A stretch of DNA of 64,000 bases, taken from contig NZ_DASVCJ010000069.1 in NCBI RefSeq assembly GCF_036381655.1, positions 1 to 64,000 of the forward strand, given 5' to 3'. Under the pieces are notes generated by a model, which worked only from the letters and a program-made list of their open reading frames with translations, was not told the origin of the DNA and made no database searches. The position numbers and the translations under genes were made by a program. Source of the DNA: Ferrovibrio sp036381655. Lineage in GTDB: Bacteria; Pseudomonadota; Alphaproteobacteria; Ferrovibrionales; Ferrovibrionaceae. Positions within the stretch are counted from its first letter, which is position 1. Each line of letters begins with the position of its first letter. Of the stretch, positions 62,248-64,000 are shown in pieces.

Positions 62248-62991
62248 ATGAGCGGACTGGACATTTCCTACGCCGCCGCCGCCGGCGCCGGCGTGATCAG
62301 CTTTCTCAGTCCCTGCGTGCTGCCGCTGGTTCCGGCTTATCTGTGCTTCGTCGCCGGCACCACGCTGGATCGCCTGGTAACCGAGGATGGGGCCGATCGC
62401 GCAACGGCGCGGCGGGTATTTTTTGCCGCGCTCGCTTTCGTTCTGGGCTTCTCCACCGTCTTCGTGGTCATGGGCGCCTCCGCTTCGGCGCTCAACCGCC
62501 TGATCATCGAAAACATCGATATCATCGGGAAGATCGCCGGCGCCGTGATCGTGCTGTTCGGCTTGCATTACATGGGCTTGTTGAAAATCGGCCTGCTGTA
62601 TCGCGAGGCGCGCTTCAACACTGCCGAGCGGCCGACCTCCATCATCGGCGCCTATGTCATCGGGCTGGCCTTCGCGTTCGGCTGGACGCCATGCGTGGGG
62701 CCGATCCTGGCCACGATCCTCACCGTCGCGGCCAGCCGCGACCAGCTCGGCTACGGGGTCTCGCTGCTGGCGACTTATGCCCTCGGCCTCGGCATCCCCT
62801 TCCTGCTGGCCGCACTGGCCGTCAAGCCGTTCATGGCCTTCATGCAGCGTTTCAAGCGGCATCTGCATAAGGTCGAAATCGTCGCCGGAGCCATGCTCGT
62901 CGTCACGGGCGTTCTGATCTTCACCAACAGTCTCGGGCAGTTCAGCTCTTATCTGCTCGAATTCTTCCCCTGGCTCGCCAATATCGGCTGA
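62248..62991 (+). CDS. ccdA: CcdA-type cytochrome c biogenesis / thiol-disulfide transporter
   Basis: 247-residue, six-span protein of the DsbD transmembrane-domain family that carries electrons from cytoplasmic thioredoxin to periplasmic partners. The redox cysteines are in FLSPCVLPLVPAYLCF and FGWTPCVGPIL. A GTG at 62194 overlaps the upstream stop (GTGA) and is an alternative start; ATG 62248 gives a typical N-terminus. Placed after the sulfur transporter, it may supply reductant for exported sulfur/thiol proteins or cytochrome c maturation. Confidence 0.88.
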   Translation: MSGLDISYAAAAGAGVISFLSPCVLPLVPAYLCFVAGTTLDRLVTEDGADRATARRVFFAALAFVLGFSTVFVVMGASASALNRLIIENIDIIGKIAGAVIVLFGLHYMGLLKIGLLYREARFNTAERPTSIIGAYVIGLAFAFGWTPCVGPILATILTVAASRDQLGYGVSLLATYALGLGIPFLLAALAVKPFMAFMQRFKRHLHKVEIVAGAMLVVTGVLIFTNSLGQFSSYLLEFFPWLANIG

Positions 62992-63087
62992 AATAGCCGC
63001 CCGCCCAGCACTACCTCCCCGCGAGAACGCCCGGTGGCCTGACGCCTCCCTGCGCGCGGCCACCGCGATTGCAATTTGTGTTTGTAT

Positions 63088-63109
63088 CTTCCTGCGGAAG
63101 GTGTTTTTG
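63088..63109 (+). terminator. Possible rho-independent terminator after ccdA
   Basis: CTTCC (63088-63092) and GGAAG (63096-63100) pair around TGC, followed by GTGTTTTTG. The stem is short (5 bp), so the call is tentative. It lies about 100 nt after ccdA and before the PAS sensor gene. Confidence 0.4.
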
Positions 63110-63147
63110 TCTGTAATGGAGGGAAGCCAAGCGCTGGCAGGCGAACA

Positions 63148-64000
63148 ATGGTGGAATACTCTCACAGACCGGAGACTGCGATACTGGGATCCTTCGGAAA
63201 TATCGGAGCCCTTCTCGCCGATTTCCGAACTGTGTTCGACCACTTGCCGACGCCACATCTGCTGATGGATTTCGATCTCGAAATCGTCGAGATCAACAAG
63301 GCGTATCTCAGCGTGGCGATGCGTCGCCGCGAAGATTTCATCGGAAAGAACGTTTTCGCTGCCCTGCCGGGCGAGGAAGAGAACCGCGAGCGCCTCAGGG
63401 CTTCCCTGCTGCGCGTGCGCGAACTCGGCACCACCGACGTGATCCCCCTGATGCCCTATGCCGTGCCGCGGCCGCATTCGCTTGGCGGCGGTTACGAGCA
63501 CCGCTTCTGGAGCTGCACCCATGTGCCGATCCGCGATGCGGCGGGCAATATCGTCTATATCCTGCAGCAGGTGCAGGACGTCACCGAACTCCAGCGGCTG
63601 ATGGACGTCACTTTCGGACCGCGCACCGTGGATGGCGAAGCGCTTCTGCGCGCGGAAGCCATCGAGGCGGTGAATCAGACATTGCTGGCGGAGCACAGCT
63701 ATCTGCGGCGCCTGTTCATGCAGGCGCCCGGCATCATGTGCGTGCTCAGCGCACCGGACCTGGTTTTCGAATTGGCCAACCAGGCATACCTGGAAGTGGT
63801 GGGCCATCGCGATATCGTCGGCAAGCCGATCCGCGAAGCCCTGCCCGAAATGAAAGGGCAAGGCCATTTCGAGTTATTGGAAACCGTGCTTCGCTCCGGC
63901 CAGGCCTTCGTCGGCCAGGGCATGCGCATCGCCCTGCAGCGCAGGCCGGATGAACTGCCGGAGGAGCGCTATTTCGATCTGGCCTATCAACCCATAACCG
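63148..64000 (+). CDS. Tandem-PAS sensor protein, probably a histidine kinase (partial, runs off the window)
   Basis: From ATG 63148 the frame stays open to the last base (284 codons). It starts MVEYSHRPETAILGSFGNIG and contains a PAS domain at ~28-155 (VFDHLPTPHLLMDFDLEIVE, FIGKNVFAALPG, HVPIRDAAGNIVYILQQVQD), a helical linker, and a second PAS from ~188 (LFMQAPGIMCVLSAPDLVFE, VVGHRDIVGKPIREALPEM). No membrane span, so cytoplasmic. The output domain lies outside; this PAS arrangement often precedes a histidine kinase of the HWE or HisKA_2 type, but that is inference. Codon use and domain content make it real, while the long minus-strand frame over it is a shadow. Confidence 0.85.
   Translation, partial: MVEYSHRPETAILGSFGNIGALLADFRTVFDHLPTPHLLMDFDLEIVEINKAYLSVAMRRREDFIGKNVFAALPGEEENRERLRASLLRVRELGTTDVIPLMPYAVPRPHSLGGGYEHRFWSCTHVPIRDAAGNIVYILQQVQDVTELQRLMDVTFGPRTVDGEALLRAEAIEAVNQTLLAEHSYLRRLFMQAPGIMCVLSAPDLVFELANQAYLEVVGHRDIVGKPIREALPEMKGQGHFELLETVLRSGQAFVGQGMRIALQRRPDELPEERYFDLAYQPIT

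Noticed and set aside
62140..63867. 575-codon minus-strand frame across ccdA and the PAS gene
   Set aside because: It runs antisense through two well-supported genes and has no recognisable domain.
1..64000. tRNA, rRNA, CRISPR arrays, complete insertion sequences
   Set aside because: Looked for cloverleaf-like segments, regularly spaced repeats and transposase motifs in the intergenic gaps and found none; a covariance-model scan would be decisive.

Overview
The window reads as the chromosome of a GC-rich, Gram-negative alphaproteobacterium, probably of the Rhodospirillales type. The evidence is the fused ispDF gene, the dusB-ntrB-ntrC-ntrY-ntrX-trkA-dat-hfq-hflX order, an E1-beta subunit with its own lipoyl domain (pdhB), an alphaproteobacterial SOS box (GAAC-N7-GAAC) in front of lexA, and LPS genes such as kdsA. 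The genus cannot be fixed from sequence alone. I found no rRNA, tRNA, CRISPR array or complete insertion sequence.

Left edge (1-2331) is different from the rest: lower GC, plasmid-type genes on the + strand. It holds the end of a relaxase-type LPD7 protein, a small charged coiled-coil protein, a strong hairpin, a ColE2-type replication initiator, and just behind it two 21-bp direct repeats plus a hairpin that look like the matching origin. It looks like the end of an integrated or decaying mobilizable replicon abutting the chromosome.

2332-24004 (minus strand) carries dTDP-rhamnose synthesis (rmlA-rmlC-rmlD, no rmlB); a gyrA-coaD-ppiA-ppiB-queA-tgt operon ending in an unlisted 38-residue membrane peptide; an inositol-monophosphatase-family gene, hflX, hfq, dat, trkA; and the two nitrogen-type two-component systems NtrBC and NtrYX, led by dusB. 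Divergent to these, 24107-26251 (+) has ispDF, pgpA and cinA.

26248-44114 (minus) is a long central-metabolism block: tpiA, a lysine 2,3-aminomutase-family gene, secG, pyrG, kdsA, a CLC channel, eno, a small exported protein, ftsB, pdhA-pdhB-pdhC-lpdA, lipA, a Coq10/RatA-type protein and malonyl-CoA decarboxylase. The lower-glycolysis, pyruvate dehydrogenase and lipoate genes converge on acetyl-CoA, and the decarboxylase adds malonyl-CoA as a further source.

44330-64000 is more mixed: ppiD-trpE-tag; an HxlR regulator divergent from an atypical SDR plus a frameshifted hydroxychromene-carboxylate isomerase; a TPR-methyltransferase, a divergent polysaccharide deacetylase, a macrodomain protein and a chemoreceptor packed with overlapping ends; lexA, a truncated comEC remnant, gltX; an uncharacterised HTH protein; a SPOR lipoprotein; a divergent tusA / YedE-type sulfur transport pair; ccdA; and, running off the right end, a tandem-PAS sensor. 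Most of the window is conserved core genome; the unusual material is the replicon at the left edge, the broken genes near 50.0 and 57.0 kb, and several candidate operators.
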